From the NCBI RefSeq assembly GCF_047159865.1, contig NZ_AP038804.1, positions 1,674,001-1,738,000 on the forward strand: a DNA stretch of 64,000 bases, given 5' to 3'. Made by a program: the position numbers and the translations under genes. Below the pieces are notes generated by a model. That model was not told the DNA's origin, did not search any database, and saw nothing but the letters and a program-made list of their open reading frames with translations. Positions 44,670-53,937 of the stretch are shown here, in pieces (within the stretch, counting starts at the first letter, position 1; every line of letters starts with the position of its first letter). The DNA is from JAIOSF01 sp047159865. Lineage in GTDB: Bacteria > Campylobacterota > Campylobacteria > Campylobacterales > Arcobacteraceae.

Positions 44670-45404
44670 CTCGTAGTCTATATCTCTTCCTTTGAGCATC
44701 TCAATATGCTCAAATTTTAATCCATTATTCTTAAGAGCAGTATTGACTATAGTTTTGTTAAATAAATATATCTCTTCATCTTCTAAAAAGTCTTCAAGTT
44801 TCATCCATTTTGCTTCTAAAATTTCATCTGTATCGATAATATTTATATCTTTACTTAAAGGATGTGCAATAGTTCCTATGTATAAATTTGATTCACCAAA
44901 TTGCAGAGGATTAAAGTGACCTAATGCGATGATTGAATTAAATTTAACATCGATACCTGTTTCCTCTTTTACTTCTCTTACTACAGCTGTAGAGATGTTT
45001 TCATTATCATCAATATATCCACCTGGAAGTTTAAAATGTTGTCCTATCCTCTCTTTAACAACTAATATGTTTCCCTCATCAATCACAACAACACCTACAC
45101 CTAATGTATGGTTTCTTGCTGTTGGAATAATTGGATCTATGGTTAATTTTTTTAGTAAAGTAATATCTGATTCATTACAATGGTGAAAAATAAAATCATA
45201 TTTTGTTAGTAAAGGAATAAAATGAGATTTCTCTATAGGAAGTTTAACCCATAATAGTTTTTTATTTTCTAGTTGCTGTAAAATATTTTGTAACTCTTTT
45301 TCAAATTCTTCTAAAATATAAGGTATAGAATTAGTGTCAATAGTGATACCATTATAACTATCAGGTATGAGAGTAATAGTAGTAAAATTAAATTCCTCAA
45401 GCAT
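44658..45404 (-). CDS. NUDIX hydrolase with N-terminal pre-nudix domain
   Basis: A 248-residue protein. An N-terminal half of about 90 residues resembles the pre-nudix region of NUDT6-type proteins; the NUDIX box follows as GGYIDDNENISTAVVREVKEETGI (loop-helix with the R-E-x-x-E-E core, about 130-153). Such enzymes hydrolyse nucleoside diphosphate derivatives; the substrate is unknown. It overlaps the convergent kinase gene tail to tail by 12 bases. Confidence 0.88.
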   Translation of the reverse strand: MLEEFNFTTITLIPDSYNGITIDTNSIPYILEEFEKELQNILQQLENKKLLWVKLPIEKSHFIPLLTKYDFIFHHCNESDITLLKKLTIDPIIPTARNHTLGVGVVVIDEGNILVVKERIGQHFKLPGGYIDDNENISTAVVREVKEETGIDVKFNSIIALGHFNPLQFGESNLYIGTIAHPLSKDINIIDTDEILEAKWMKLEDFLEDEEIYLFNKTIVNTALKNNGLKFEHIEMLKGRDIDYELFF

Positions 45405-45563
45405 TGGTTGTATCCTTTGATATAATAAATTTATTATACTTAATATTCTAAAAACATCTACTTATATTTATACTACTTGGCAAATTTTCTAGTTATTATA
45501 ATCTACAAAGTGAATTTAGGATAAAATGGGAATTAAAACAGAATATAAAGTTGAGATATTAAA

Positions 45564-45734
45564 TTGAAAGAGATATTAAATATAATTGTGTGGGCTGGAT
45601 TTATATACATCCTTTTTATTTTCCTTCGTGGAATGAACGAAACACAAGTAAAAAAACATCAAGATAAACTAGATGAGATAGAAAAAAAGAATTTAGAAAA
45701 ACACACAGATACAAATAAAGAAGAGGAAAAATAG
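45564..45734 (+). CDS. Small single-pass membrane protein upstream of glyS (56 aa)
   Basis: The TTG start at 45564 leads to a 56-residue product: one hydrophobic helix (LNIIVWAGFIYILFIFL), then a charged tail rich in Lys and Glu (KHQDKLDEIEKKN). The stop codon is directly followed by the glyS ATG, so both genes are co-translated. The TTG overlaps the TGA stop of a 13-codon upstream frame (45526-45567) that has its own AGGATAAA site. No family is recognised; the coupling suggests it is real. Confidence 0.55.
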   Translation: MKEILNIIVWAGFIYILFIFLRGMNETQVKKHQDKLDEIEKKNLEKHTDTNKEEEK

Positions 45735-47759
45735 ATGATTAAACCATTATTAGTAGAGATCGTAGTTGAAGAGTTACCAGCGATTCCATTTTTAAAAGAG
45801 TTACCAAATATTGAAAAAAAATGGGCTGAGATATTAGAATCAAATGATTTACTGTGTGAGTTTAATTTTTATTATACCCCTAGAAGATTAGTTTTCTGGC
45901 ATAGAGAGTTTAAAGTTGTTCAAGATGACAAAGAGCAAGAGTTATGGGGAGCACCTATAAATATTGCATATAAAGATGGTGAGCCTACAGGAGCTGCTCA
46001 TGGTTTTGCTAAAAAATGTGGTGTATCTTTAGATCAAGTAGAAACAAAAGCAAAAGGGAAACAAGAATTTTTATACTACAAAAGTACAGTAGAGGGTAAA
46101 AAATCAAGTGAACTTTTAAGTGCTATGGTAAATGAATTTATTGCAAAACTTAATTTTGGTAAATCTATGAGATGGGGAAGTAGAACAGATAGTTTTATTC
46201 GACCTATTAGAGGTTTGAGTATAGTTCTTGGCGATGATGTGATTGATGCTGAACTTTTTGGAGTTCAGTCTAAAAAACAGAGTTTTGGACATAGAATGGT
46301 TTCTTATGAACCATTTACTTTTGATTTTGCAGGGGATTATTTTTGTAAGTTAGATAAACAGGGTGTTGTTTTATATCCAGATGAGAGAAGAAAAACTATC
46401 TTAACTCAAATGGAAAAAATCCAAAAAGAAAACGATATCGTAATCGAAATCGATGAAGAACTTCTTGATGAAGTTGTGGCTATTACTGAGTATCCAACAG
46501 CCCAACTTGGAAAATTTGATGAAGAATTTTTAGAGTTACCAGAAGAGGTAATCATAGGTTCTATGAAAGAACACCAACGATACTTTGCAGTATATAAAGA
46601 TGGAAAAATCACAAATAAATTTATCGTAGTTTCTAACTCTTATACAACAGATTTCTCACATATCATTACTGGAAATGAAAAGGTTCTTAGACCAAGACTA
46701 GCTGATGGTATGTTTTTCTGGAAAAATGATATCAAAAATGGTTTACAAAATGATGGACTAAAAAAAGTAAGTTTTGTAGATGGATTAGGTTCTATGTATG
46801 ATAAGTGTGAAAGGGAAGCAAAAATAGCAAATATAATCGCAACTCAATTTGATATGGATGAAGATAAAGAGCTTTTAAATGAAGCTGTTATGATAAGTAA
46901 AGCTGACTTATTAACTGATATGGTTTATGAGTTTACTGATTTGCAAGGGCTTATGGGGTACTACTATGCAAAAAAAGAGGGTAGAGATGAGTTAGTTGCA
47001 TTATCATTAAAAGAGCAGTATCTTCCAGATGGAGAAAATAGTGCTTTACCATCAAATACATTTTCTTGTATAGTTTCTTTATCAAATAAATTAGATAGCT
47101 TAATGGGATTATTTAGTGTCGGTATGATTCCAACAGGAAGTAGAGATCCATTTGCATTAAGAAGAGCAGCACAAGGTATATACAAAATTTGTATTGAGCA
47201 TAAATTAAATTTAGATATCTCTTCAATTATTGATGTTTCTTTAGAAAACTATCCTAAACTAGATAAAGCACAATTAACAGAGTTTTTAAATGAGAGATTA
47301 TATAAACTTTATAACAAAGTAAATCCAAGTGTAATTAAAGCAGTTTTAAATAGTAATGCCAACAATGATATTTATAGCACGAGTTTAAAAATCGAAGCTC
47401 TAAACCCACTGGTTAATAGTAGTGATTTTAAAAATGTAAGTGATACATTTAAAAGAGTTGCAAATATTGTTAAAGATTTAGATGAAAACTCTACTTTAAC
47501 AGTTGACTCTTCGTTATTTGAAGATGAGGAAGAGGAAGTTTTATTCACAAAATATTCTCAAATTTCAGGAACTGTATATACTACATATGATGAACAACTT
47601 GATGCACTATTTAGTTTAAAACCAGAACTAGATGTATTTTTCAATAATGTTTTTGTAAATCATGAAGATATAAAAATTAAAACAAATAGAAAAAATCTTA
47701 TTGGTACAGTTTATAATTCATTTAAAGAGATTGCTGATATTAAAGAGATTACGATATAG
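45735..47759 (+). CDS. glyS: Glycyl-tRNA synthetase beta subunit
   Basis: A 674-residue beta subunit of the heterotetrameric glycyl-tRNA synthetase; it binds tRNA and supports the alpha subunit. Typical segments are LLVEIVVEELPAIPF at the start, FYYTPRRLVF, SMRWGSRTDSFIRPIRG, EEVIIGSMKEHQRYF, the HD-like region with MYDKCEREAKIA, and SRDPFALRRAAQGI; the anticodon-binding domain is at the C-terminus. The glyQ partner is not in the window. It follows the small membrane protein gene with no gap and ends in a hairpin terminator. Confidence 0.97.
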   Translation: MIKPLLVEIVVEELPAIPFLKELPNIEKKWAEILESNDLLCEFNFYYTPRRLVFWHREFKVVQDDKEQELWGAPINIAYKDGEPTGAAHGFAKKCGVSLDQVETKAKGKQEFLYYKSTVEGKKSSELLSAMVNEFIAKLNFGKSMRWGSRTDSFIRPIRGLSIVLGDDVIDAELFGVQSKKQSFGHRMVSYEPFTFDFAGDYFCKLDKQGVVLYPDERRKTILTQMEKIQKENDIVIEIDEELLDEVVAITEYPTAQLGKFDEEFLELPEEVIIGSMKEHQRYFAVYKDGKITNKFIVVSNSYTTDFSHIITGNEKVLRPRLADGMFFWKNDIKNGLQNDGLKKVSFVDGLGSMYDKCEREAKIANIIATQFDMDEDKELLNEAVMISKADLLTDMVYEFTDLQGLMGYYYAKKEGRDELVALSLKEQYLPDGENSALPSNTFSCIVSLSNKLDSLMGLFSVGMIPTGSRDPFALRRAAQGIYKICIEHKLNLDISSIIDVSLENYPKLDKAQLTEFLNERLYKLYNKVNPSVIKAVLNSNANNDIYSTSLKIEALNPLVNSSDFKNVSDTFKRVANIVKDLDENSTLTVDSSLFEDEEEEVLFTKYSQISGTVYTTYDEQLDALFSLKPELDVFFNNVFVNHEDIKIKTNRKNLIGTVYNSFKEIADIKEITI

Positions 47760-47767
47760 ACAATTTC

Positions 47768-47792
47768 AAAAGCCCTTTAGTTAAGGGCTTTT
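47768..47792. terminator. Bidirectional terminator after glyS
   Basis: AAAAGCCCTT, five-base loop, AAGGGCTTTT, then TAGTTTTTT on the plus strand: ten-base stem with GC core and U-run. On the minus strand the stem overlaps the stop codon of the convergent hypothetical gene. Confidence 0.85.
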
Positions 47793-48405
47793 AGTTTTTT
47801 CCCCCCCCCATTGTTGTTTCTAGGTTTGTGTCAGTACCCTTAAGTTTTGCAATTCTTGCATCAATCAGTTCTAAAGTTTTAGCTTGTGTATCATGAGAAA
47901 TTTGAGGTAACTCATCTCCCCACATTTTTTTTGCTTCTTCAAAACCTTGGACGATACCCTCTCTCCCTTTTTCTAAAATCTCTAAATCTTCACCAGAGAA
48001 ATTAAAGACAAAGTTTGCAACTCTTTGAGAAGTTTGTTCAACTCCAAAAAAACCTTCATCAGATACAAGTTCAGAAGCTTCATCTTGGCTTAGTTCAGTT
48101 ATAGGTTTACCTTCGTAACCAATATCTTTTAGACTCAACTCCCCTTCAACTTCTTTGCCTGAAAGAAAGTTTAAAATTGATGTTTGAGCCTTGGCATTAT
48201 TTGATGCCAAATCTTTACTATCCATTGCAAACAATATAATTTGTGCGTTCATAGATAATGAAACTTCAACTGCAGACTTATTAATTTGCTCTTCTATCGT
48301 TAGTTCTTTTTCATTGTTTTTGTTCGATGGATCTGTTTGGTGAATATTAGCATTTTGTTTCGCTGATTCATGTGCTTGAGTATAACCGTTACTATTAATT
48401 TGCAT
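47791..48405 (-). CDS. Hypothetical protein (DUF5610-like) ending in a poly-G tract
   Basis: A 204-residue hydrophilic protein with no signal peptide. The N-terminal 40 residues are Asn/Gln/Lys-rich and probably disordered; the rest looks helical, with acidic FNFSGEDLEILEKGREGI and FEEAKKMWGDELPQISHDT, a pattern reminiscent of DUF5610-like or the poorly defined 'hydrogenase-4 component G' annotations in this group. I do not recognise a function. The last codons contain nine consecutive G (47809-47801); one base more or less changes only the final few residues. Confidence 0.6.
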   Translation of the reverse strand: MQINSNGYTQAHESAKQNANIHQTDPSNKNNEKELTIEEQINKSAVEVSLSMNAQIILFAMDSKDLASNNAKAQTSILNFLSGKEVEGELSLKDIGYEGKPITELSQDEASELVSDEGFFGVEQTSQRVANFVFNFSGEDLEILEKGREGIVQGFEEAKKMWGDELPQISHDTQAKTLELIDARIAKLKGTDTNLETTMGGGKN

Positions 48406-48470
48406 AGTGTACCCCTTTTTCAGTTGTACACTATTATAGATGATTTAAAATTAAACTAATATTAAGAAAG

Positions 48471-48794
48471 TTAACTGATATTTTGCACTAGAAGCATATA
48501 AAAAATAGTTCCACCAAAAATCGAAACTAAATAGTTATTTTTCCAAAGATGAATAGTTGCTGTGAAAACTATGGCTATAAGTTCTTTCAAACCATAAGGA
48601 TATACTGTTAAGTTTACATCTTTTATCGAATAAAAAATAAGAATAGTCATAATCACTGGTGGAAAATATGTTTCAACATATACTACTATTTTTGGAGGGT
48701 CTTTTTTTAAGAAAAAAATAAATGGAAATAGCCTTGTCAAATAGTTAGTAAGAGACATTACAATTATTGCTAAATAGATTTCGTTATTTGTCAT
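48471..48794 (-). CDS. azlD: AzlD family branched-chain amino acid export subunit
   Basis: A 107-residue membrane protein with four short helices, the size and pattern of AzlD (LTNYLTRLFPFIFF; YVETYFPPVIMTILIFYS). AzlCD pairs export branched-chain amino acids and analogues. It overlaps the azlC gene by 11 bases and the two are co-translated. Confidence 0.85.
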   Translation of the reverse strand: MTNNEIYLAIIVMSLTNYLTRLFPFIFFLKKDPPKIVVYVETYFPPVIMTILIFYSIKDVNLTVYPYGLKELIAIVFTATIHLWKNNYLVSIFGGTIFYMLLVQNIS

Positions 48795-49485
48795 TTTCTA
48801 CTCTTTTTTGAAATGTAAAAAGTAATAATAAAGATATCACTATAGAACTGATGAGCATTTTATCATTAGGGACTAAAATCAATGCTACAATCGATGCTGT
48901 TGCTCCTATAACAAAAGGTAAAATATTTTGGAGTTTTTTATATTGTTCAATACATAATACTATAAAAAGTGCTGTTAGTGAAAACTCTAAACCATTTGTA
49001 TTAAACTTTATATTTGAGCCTATAATAGCTCCTAGTGTAGAACCTATAATCCAATAAAACTGATTAAGAGCAGTAAGGAAAAAGTAAAAGTATTTTTTGT
49101 TTAATCTTTTGTCTTCATGAATAGTAGTAAGAAGCCCATAAGTCTCATCCGTAAGTCCAAAGATAAGATACTTTTTAAATTTTCCTGTATGTTTAAATTT
49201 TTTTAATAAAGATAATCCATAAAAAGATTGTCGTATGTTTATAAAAATAGTTGCAATTGCAATATCAATAAGTCCTACTTTAGCATTAAAAAAACCAATA
49301 GCTACAAACTGCAGAGCACCAGCATATATAAAAATAGACATAAGCGGAGCTAGATACCAGTCGTAGTTAAAAGAGGATAATAGTAGTCCAAAAGCAAAGC
49401 CTAAAACTAGATATCCCATCATCACTGGGATAGATATAGTTAAGGCTGATTTGAACTCTTTGTCGTAGTTTAAGAGTTTAGACAT
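48784..49485 (-). CDS. azlC: AzlC family branched-chain amino acid exporter
   Basis: A 233-residue permease from the chosen start, with seven or so helices. The family pattern is SIPVMMGYLVLGFAFGLLL near the N-terminus and SIFIYAGALQFVAIGFF and INIRQSFYGLSLL following. The ATG at 49485 overlaps the last bases of ychF; an earlier in-frame ATG at 49539 lies deep in ychF and adds a non-family N-terminus, so the shorter start is preferred. It would partner AzlD in exporting branched-chain amino acids. Confidence 0.9.
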   Translation of the reverse strand: MSKLLNYDKEFKSALTISIPVMMGYLVLGFAFGLLLSSFNYDWYLAPLMSIFIYAGALQFVAIGFFNAKVGLIDIAIATIFINIRQSFYGLSLLKKFKHTGKFKKYLIFGLTDETYGLLTTIHEDKRLNKKYFYFFLTALNQFYWIIGSTLGAIIGSNIKFNTNGLEFSLTALFIVLCIEQYKKLQNILPFVIGATASIVALILVPNDKMLISSIVISLLLLFTFQKRVENDK

Positions 49486-50578
49486 TAAACCTAAAGTGCA
49501 TAACATCACCATCTTGAACGATATAATCTTTACCTTCAAGTTTTAACTTTCCAGCTTCTTTTGCTTTTGCTTCTCCACCTAAAGATACGAAGTCTTCATA
49601 AGCGATAACTTCAGCTTTGATGAAACCTTTTTCAAAGTCATTATGAATAACAGATGCAGCTTTAGGAGCTGTACACCCTTGAGGAATAGTCCAAGCTCTC
49701 ACTTCGATTTTACCAGCTGTAAAGTATGATTGAAGACCAAGTTTATCAAATGCTTTGTGGATGATTTTTTCTAGTCCTGATTCTTCAACACCTAAGTCAT
49801 TTAACATCTCTAATGCTTCATCATCTTCCATCCCTACAAGTTCTTCTTCTATTTTAGCACAAAGCATAATTAAATCAGCACCAACAGTATCAGCATGAGC
49901 TTGAAGTTTGTTTACATAATCATTACCATCAACTAGTGAGTCTTCATCTACATTTGCACCATAAATAACATCTTTATTTGATAAAAATCTTAATTCTTTA
50001 TCTAATTCTTCAAACTCTTCATTATCTCTATCTTCAAAAGTTTTGACAGGATTTAATGCATCTAAATGTTCAGCTAAAGCTTTAGCAATCTCTAATTTAG
50101 CAGCAGCTTTTTTATCAAACTTAGCTTCTTTTTTCAGTCTATCTATTTTTTTGTCTAATTGAGTGATATCTGCATAGATAAGTTCAGTTTCAATAATCTC
50201 TAAGTCTCTAATAGGATCAATTCCACCTTCAACATGAACGATATTTGGATCCTCAAAACATCTTACCATATGTAAAATAACTTCAACTTCTCTAATGTTT
50301 GATAAAAATTGATTTCCTAAACCTTCACCTTTTGAAGCACCTTTAACTAAACCTGCGATATCAACAAAATCAATTGTTGAGTGTTGTATTTTTTCTGGAT
50401 TTACAATTTTTGCTAATTCATCAAGTCTTTTATCTGGAACTGGAACGATTGCTTTGTTTGGTTCGATTGTACAAAATGGATAATTTTGTGCCTCTGCATT
50501 TTGTGCTTTTGTTAAAGCATTAAAAGTTGTTGATTTACCTATGTTTGGAAGTCCTACGATACCTACACCTAATCCCAT
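49478..50578 (-). CDS. ychF: Redox-regulated ATPase YchF (Obg-like)
   Basis: A 366-residue Obg-family P-loop protein that prefers ATP. The G1 motif is GLPNIGKSTTFNALTKA near the N-terminus, G3 is DIAGLVKGASKGEGLGNQF, and the Glu in the G4 place (MLCAKIEEEL region) fits its ATP preference. The C-terminal TGS domain ends with AGKLKLEGKDYIVQDGDVMHFRFNV (about 340-366). It binds ribosomes. Length equals E. coli YchF (363). Confidence 0.97.
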   Translation of the reverse strand: MGLGVGIVGLPNIGKSTTFNALTKAQNAEAQNYPFCTIEPNKAIVPVPDKRLDELAKIVNPEKIQHSTIDFVDIAGLVKGASKGEGLGNQFLSNIREVEVILHMVRCFEDPNIVHVEGGIDPIRDLEIIETELIYADITQLDKKIDRLKKEAKFDKKAAAKLEIAKALAEHLDALNPVKTFEDRDNEEFEELDKELRFLSNKDVIYGANVDEDSLVDGNDYVNKLQAHADTVGADLIMLCAKIEEELVGMEDDEALEMLNDLGVEESGLEKIIHKAFDKLGLQSYFTAGKIEVRAWTIPQGCTAPKAASVIHNDFEKGFIKAEVIAYEDFVSLGGEAKAKEAGKLKLEGKDYIVQDGDVMHFRFNV

Positions 50579-50930
50579 TCTATTTCCTTTTGAGTTGTTA
50601 TATATTCGCGATTATATCAAAATAATTATAAATGTTAAGATAAGAGAAATAGTCTATAAATATACTTTTGAAATATGTTGATATAAAAAATGTGAGTAAA
50701 AAAGAGACAACTTAAATAAAAAAATATTTATTCAAAAATACTCTTTGTTTAACGATAAGGCTTTAAATAATAGATAAATAAGCAGTTATAACAATACTGA
50801 ATTAAACTTACTATTAGAGTAATAATTAAGTTTAAGTTTATAAACAGTTTTGTAACATACAATTTAATATAAAGATTGATTTATTTTCAATTTTATAATA
50901 AGCAATAAACAAATTTTTACAAGGATTACA
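50579..50930. other. Intergenic region between divergent ychF and gltA
   Basis: These 352 bases contain no gene I can support. There are AT-rich promoter-like elements, and an inverted repeat TTAAACTTA (50802-50810) / TAAGTTTAA (50827-50835) about 95 bases before gltA. The start of gltA has ACAAGGATTACA as ribosome site. Confidence 0.5.
50802..50835 (+). promoter_or_regulatory. Inverted repeat upstream of gltA
   Basis: Perfect nine-base arms TTAAACTTA and TAAGTTTAA separated by 16 bases. It could be an operator or a 5' UTR hairpin; AT-rich arms make chance possible. Confidence 0.3.
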
Positions 50931-52211
50931 ATGAACAATACTTTTACAATGACAGACAATAGAACAGGTACATCATACGAATTTGATATACTTGATGGTA
51001 CACGAGGACCAAGTGTAGTAGATATCTCTTCTTTTTATGGGCAAACAGGTATGTTTACATATGACCAAGGATATACATCAACAGCAAGTACTAAATCTGC
51101 AATTACATTTATTGATGGTGATAAAGGTGAGTTAAGACATAGAGGTGTTGATATTGAAGAGTTAGTAGAAAACCACTCTTATATTGAAGTTTGTTATTTA
51201 CTATTAAAGAAAAGATTACCTACTCCAGAAGAAGCAAAAGGTTTTGACTTAGAGTTAAGACATAGATCATTTATTCATGAAAGAATGAGAGGATTATTTA
51301 ACTCTTTCCCTATCTCTGGACATCCTATGGCTATTATGAACTCTGCAGTTGCTGCACTTACAGTGTTTTATGGTGATCACATAGAGATTCAAAATGATGA
51401 AGAAGCTTTAGAGATGGCTGCTAGAATTATTGCTAAAATGCCTACAATTGCTGCGTTCTCATACAGACATTCTATGGGTATTCCGTTTATTTATCCAGAT
51501 GTAAATAGAAGTTTTACAGAAAACTTTTTATACATGATGAGAGCATATCCAGGTGGTGTTATGAAAATTGGTAATGATGGTGAAAATACTATCTCTCCAG
51601 TTGAAGTTAAAGCACTTGATGCAATTTTCTCTTTACATGCTGATCATGAGCAAAATGCTTCTACTACAACAGTAAGAAATGTTGCTTCAACTAATGCACA
51701 CCCTTATGTAGCTATTAGTTCTGGTATCTCTGCTTTATGGGGAAGTGCTCATGGTGGTGCTAATGAACAAGTTATTAGACAATTTGAGATGATTGGTTCA
51801 GTAGATAGAGTTGATGAGTTTATTGCTAGAGCAAAAGATAGAAATGATTCATTTAGACTTATGGGATTTGGACATAGAGTTTACAAAAATTTTGATCCAA
51901 GAGCTAAAATTCTAAGAGGTTTACAAGACCAATTAAAAGATGAATTAAAACTAGATTCTGAGTTAATGAAAATTGCTAGTAAAATTGAAGATATTGCTTT
52001 AAATGATGAATACTTTGTATCAAGAAAACTGTATCCAAATATTGATTTTTATTCTGGTGTTATTTTAACAGCATTAAAAATCCCTACATCTATGTTTACT
52101 CCAATTTTTGTTATTGGTAGAACAGTTGGTTGGATTTCACAATGGTTAGAGTATAAAGAAGATAAAAAAGCAAAAATAGCTAGACCTAGACAATTGTATA
52201 CAGGAGCATAA
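50931..52211 (+). CDS. gltA: Citrate synthase (type II)
   Basis: A 426-residue enzyme condensing oxaloacetate and acetyl-CoA. The catalytic His and Asp regions are visible: LHADHEQNASTTTVRN, SALWGSAHGGANEQVI and GFGHRVYKNFDPRAK; the N-terminal beta segment DGDKGELRHRGVDIEEL is typical of Gram-negative type II enzymes. It is followed by a small membrane protein gene after 3 bases. Confidence 0.98.
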   Translation: MNNTFTMTDNRTGTSYEFDILDGTRGPSVVDISSFYGQTGMFTYDQGYTSTASTKSAITFIDGDKGELRHRGVDIEELVENHSYIEVCYLLLKKRLPTPEEAKGFDLELRHRSFIHERMRGLFNSFPISGHPMAIMNSAVAALTVFYGDHIEIQNDEEALEMAARIIAKMPTIAAFSYRHSMGIPFIYPDVNRSFTENFLYMMRAYPGGVMKIGNDGENTISPVEVKALDAIFSLHADHEQNASTTTVRNVASTNAHPYVAISSGISALWGSAHGGANEQVIRQFEMIGSVDRVDEFIARAKDRNDSFRLMGFGHRVYKNFDPRAKILRGLQDQLKDELKLDSELMKIASKIEDIALNDEYFVSRKLYPNIDFYSGVILTALKIPTSMFTPIFVIGRTVGWISQWLEYKEDKKAKIARPRQLYTGA

Positions 52212-52214
52212 TAT

Positions 52215-52466
52215 ATGACTTCAACTGAACAACTATTTCATGCAATTGCTTTCAGTTATGAGCAAGCAACTTGGGTGACATGGCTAATTATCTTTATGGG
52301 TATATTTCAATCTATTAGAGGGTTTGGGGTTGCCTTTAGAGATAATAAAACTTACGCTGATATGAAAGCAAATCCTGATAAAACTGGAATATCTCAGTTT
52401 TATACAGGGATAGTTGCTTCAGTATTGACTGTTTTGGTTTTTTTTATACCATACTTAGTTCAATAA
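52215..52466 (+). CDS. Small membrane protein downstream of gltA (83 aa)
   Basis: An 83-residue protein with two membrane helices (about 19-34, ATWVTWLIIFMGIFQS, and 63-82, TGIVASVLTVLVFFIP) and a polar middle (RDNKTYADMKANPDK). I do not recognise the family. AGGAGCATAATAT is its ribosome site and lies in the gltA stop region, so it is co-transcribed with citrate synthase. Role unknown. Confidence 0.7.
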   Translation: MTSTEQLFHAIAFSYEQATWVTWLIIFMGIFQSIRGFGVAFRDNKTYADMKANPDKTGISQFYTGIVASVLTVLVFFIPYLVQ

Positions 52467-52471
52467 TAAAT

Positions 52472-52509
52472 TATAAAATAAAAATATTTTAAAATATTTT
52501 TATTTTATA
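52472..52509. terminator. AT-only bidirectional hairpin between gltA unit and MATE gene
   Basis: A perfect 19-base palindrome consisting only of A and T, with arms meeting at 52490/52491 (TATTTT and AAAATA at the centre). It overlaps the stop codon of the convergent MATE gene. Long T-runs follow on both strands. Confidence 0.65.
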
Positions 52510-53840
52510 TATTCCAATTTTCTTTTCATATACAAATAGATCCAAATAGCAGCACTATAAATAATAATTCCAATAATAATCCATACGGTTACTACACTAC
52601 AATCAAAATATTTAACAGCAATAGTTAAAAGAATAAATGGCATCAAAAGTTGTCTATACACGCTTACATAAGGTATAATAAAAGGTTGTTTAATCCCTTG
52701 TAAAACAGAATTAGAGATAAATAAAGTGATAAAAGCAAAAAATATCACACTTTCAATAACTACATAAGTATACGCTGTATTAATAACCTCTAGATCAGTA
52801 TCAAAAAGCATAATTATATATTTTCCAAATAAAACTAAAAAAATAACGCCAATAGCACTCATTATGTACCCATATTTTAATGACTTATTAATAACTTCAT
52901 ATATTCTATCAAAGTTCTTAGCTCCATAATTATTGGAAACTATAGCACTTACAGCTGTATTTAAACCTAACATAGGCAATAATATAATTTGTTCTACTCT
53001 ATACCCTATACCAAAAGCCGCAACAGTCTTATATCCATAAAATGATACAAAGTACATAATGAGCATAGTTCCAAGTGACATAGTGAGCATATTTAGACTC
53101 ATAGGGATTGCTTGTCTTGCAAGTTCTTTATAAATTCTTATATCCGGTAAAAACATTTTAGGTGTCTTAAAATCAAATAAATTTGTTTTATAAAGTTTAT
53201 ATGTAATGTAAAAAAAAGTAATAAATTGAATAAATACTGTTGCGTATGCAACACCTACAAAACCAAATGAAGGTATAAAATAGAAACCATATATAAAAAG
53301 AGGATCAAGTATGAGGTTAAGAAAAAAACCAAATATTAAAGTATTTCGATAACTTTTGGTATCTCCTTTAGCTATAAGTGCAGCATTGGCACCTAGTCCC
53401 AATAACATAGGAATGACACCTATTAATATCACATTTGTATATTCTAAAGAGAGTGTAAGTGCTGTATCTTTTGCACCCATAAGAGTAAATATCTGTTCTA
53501 AAAAAATATAGCCACCAAAGCATAGTAATATAGATGCAAGTGTAATAAAAGTGAGTCCATTTAGTACAAATATTTTTGCTAGTTTATGTTTATGTTTTCC
53601 TAAGCTATTACCAACATGAGCTGTAATAGCAGATGAAAGTCCAAAACTAATAGACAGTATCATAAAAAAGACCATAAAGCTATAAGAAAGAGCGGTTATG
53701 GCAACGGTAGATATCATACCTACATAAAAAGTATCGATGACATTATACATGGTATTAAAAAACATACCTATACTAGAGGGAATTGCAATTTGTTTAATTA
53801 AAGTTTTTATATCTTTTGTGAGGAGTTCATTTTTTTTCAT
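52500..53840 (-). CDS. MATE family efflux transporter
   Basis: A 446-residue protein with twelve membrane helices in two MATE halves. It begins IKQIAIPSSIGMFFNTMYNVIDTFYVG (its start IAIPSSIG and the VIDTFYVG motif are diagnostic) and has the second-half start ARQAIPMSLNMLTMSLGTML. Such pumps export cationic drugs or metabolites with Na+ or H+. It is separated by a hairpin from the upstream aldehyde dehydrogenase. Substrate unknown. Confidence 0.92.
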   Translation of the reverse strand: MKKNELLTKDIKTLIKQIAIPSSIGMFFNTMYNVIDTFYVGMISTVAITALSYSFMVFFMILSISFGLSSAITAHVGNSLGKHKHKLAKIFVLNGLTFITLASILLCFGGYIFLEQIFTLMGAKDTALTLSLEYTNVILIGVIPMLLGLGANAALIAKGDTKSYRNTLIFGFFLNLILDPLFIYGFYFIPSFGFVGVAYATVFIQFITFFYITYKLYKTNLFDFKTPKMFLPDIRIYKELARQAIPMSLNMLTMSLGTMLIMYFVSFYGYKTVAAFGIGYRVEQIILLPMLGLNTAVSAIVSNNYGAKNFDRIYEVINKSLKYGYIMSAIGVIFLVLFGKYIIMLFDTDLEVINTAYTYVVIESVIFFAFITLFISNSVLQGIKQPFIIPYVSVYRQLLMPFILLTIAVKYFDCSVVTVWIIIGIIIYSAAIWIYLYMKRKLEYIK

Positions 53841-53877
53841 TTTGTATTGTATCGAATAAATTAGATAATAAATGTAA

Positions 53878-53907
53878 AAAGGCTAAGATTGTTAAATCTT
53901 AGCCTTT
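53878..53907 (-). terminator. Intrinsic terminator after the aldehyde dehydrogenase gene
   Basis: On the minus strand AAAGGCTAAGAT, six-base loop, ATCTTAGCCTTT followed by TT: a 12-base stem with U-run. Confidence 0.88.
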
Positions 53908-53937
53908 AAAATATTGATATTGAGAGTTTATAAAAAA

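Noticed and set aside
49486..49539. N-terminal extension of AzlC
   Set aside because: It would sit wholly inside ychF and does not fit the AzlC family; the ATG at 49485 does.
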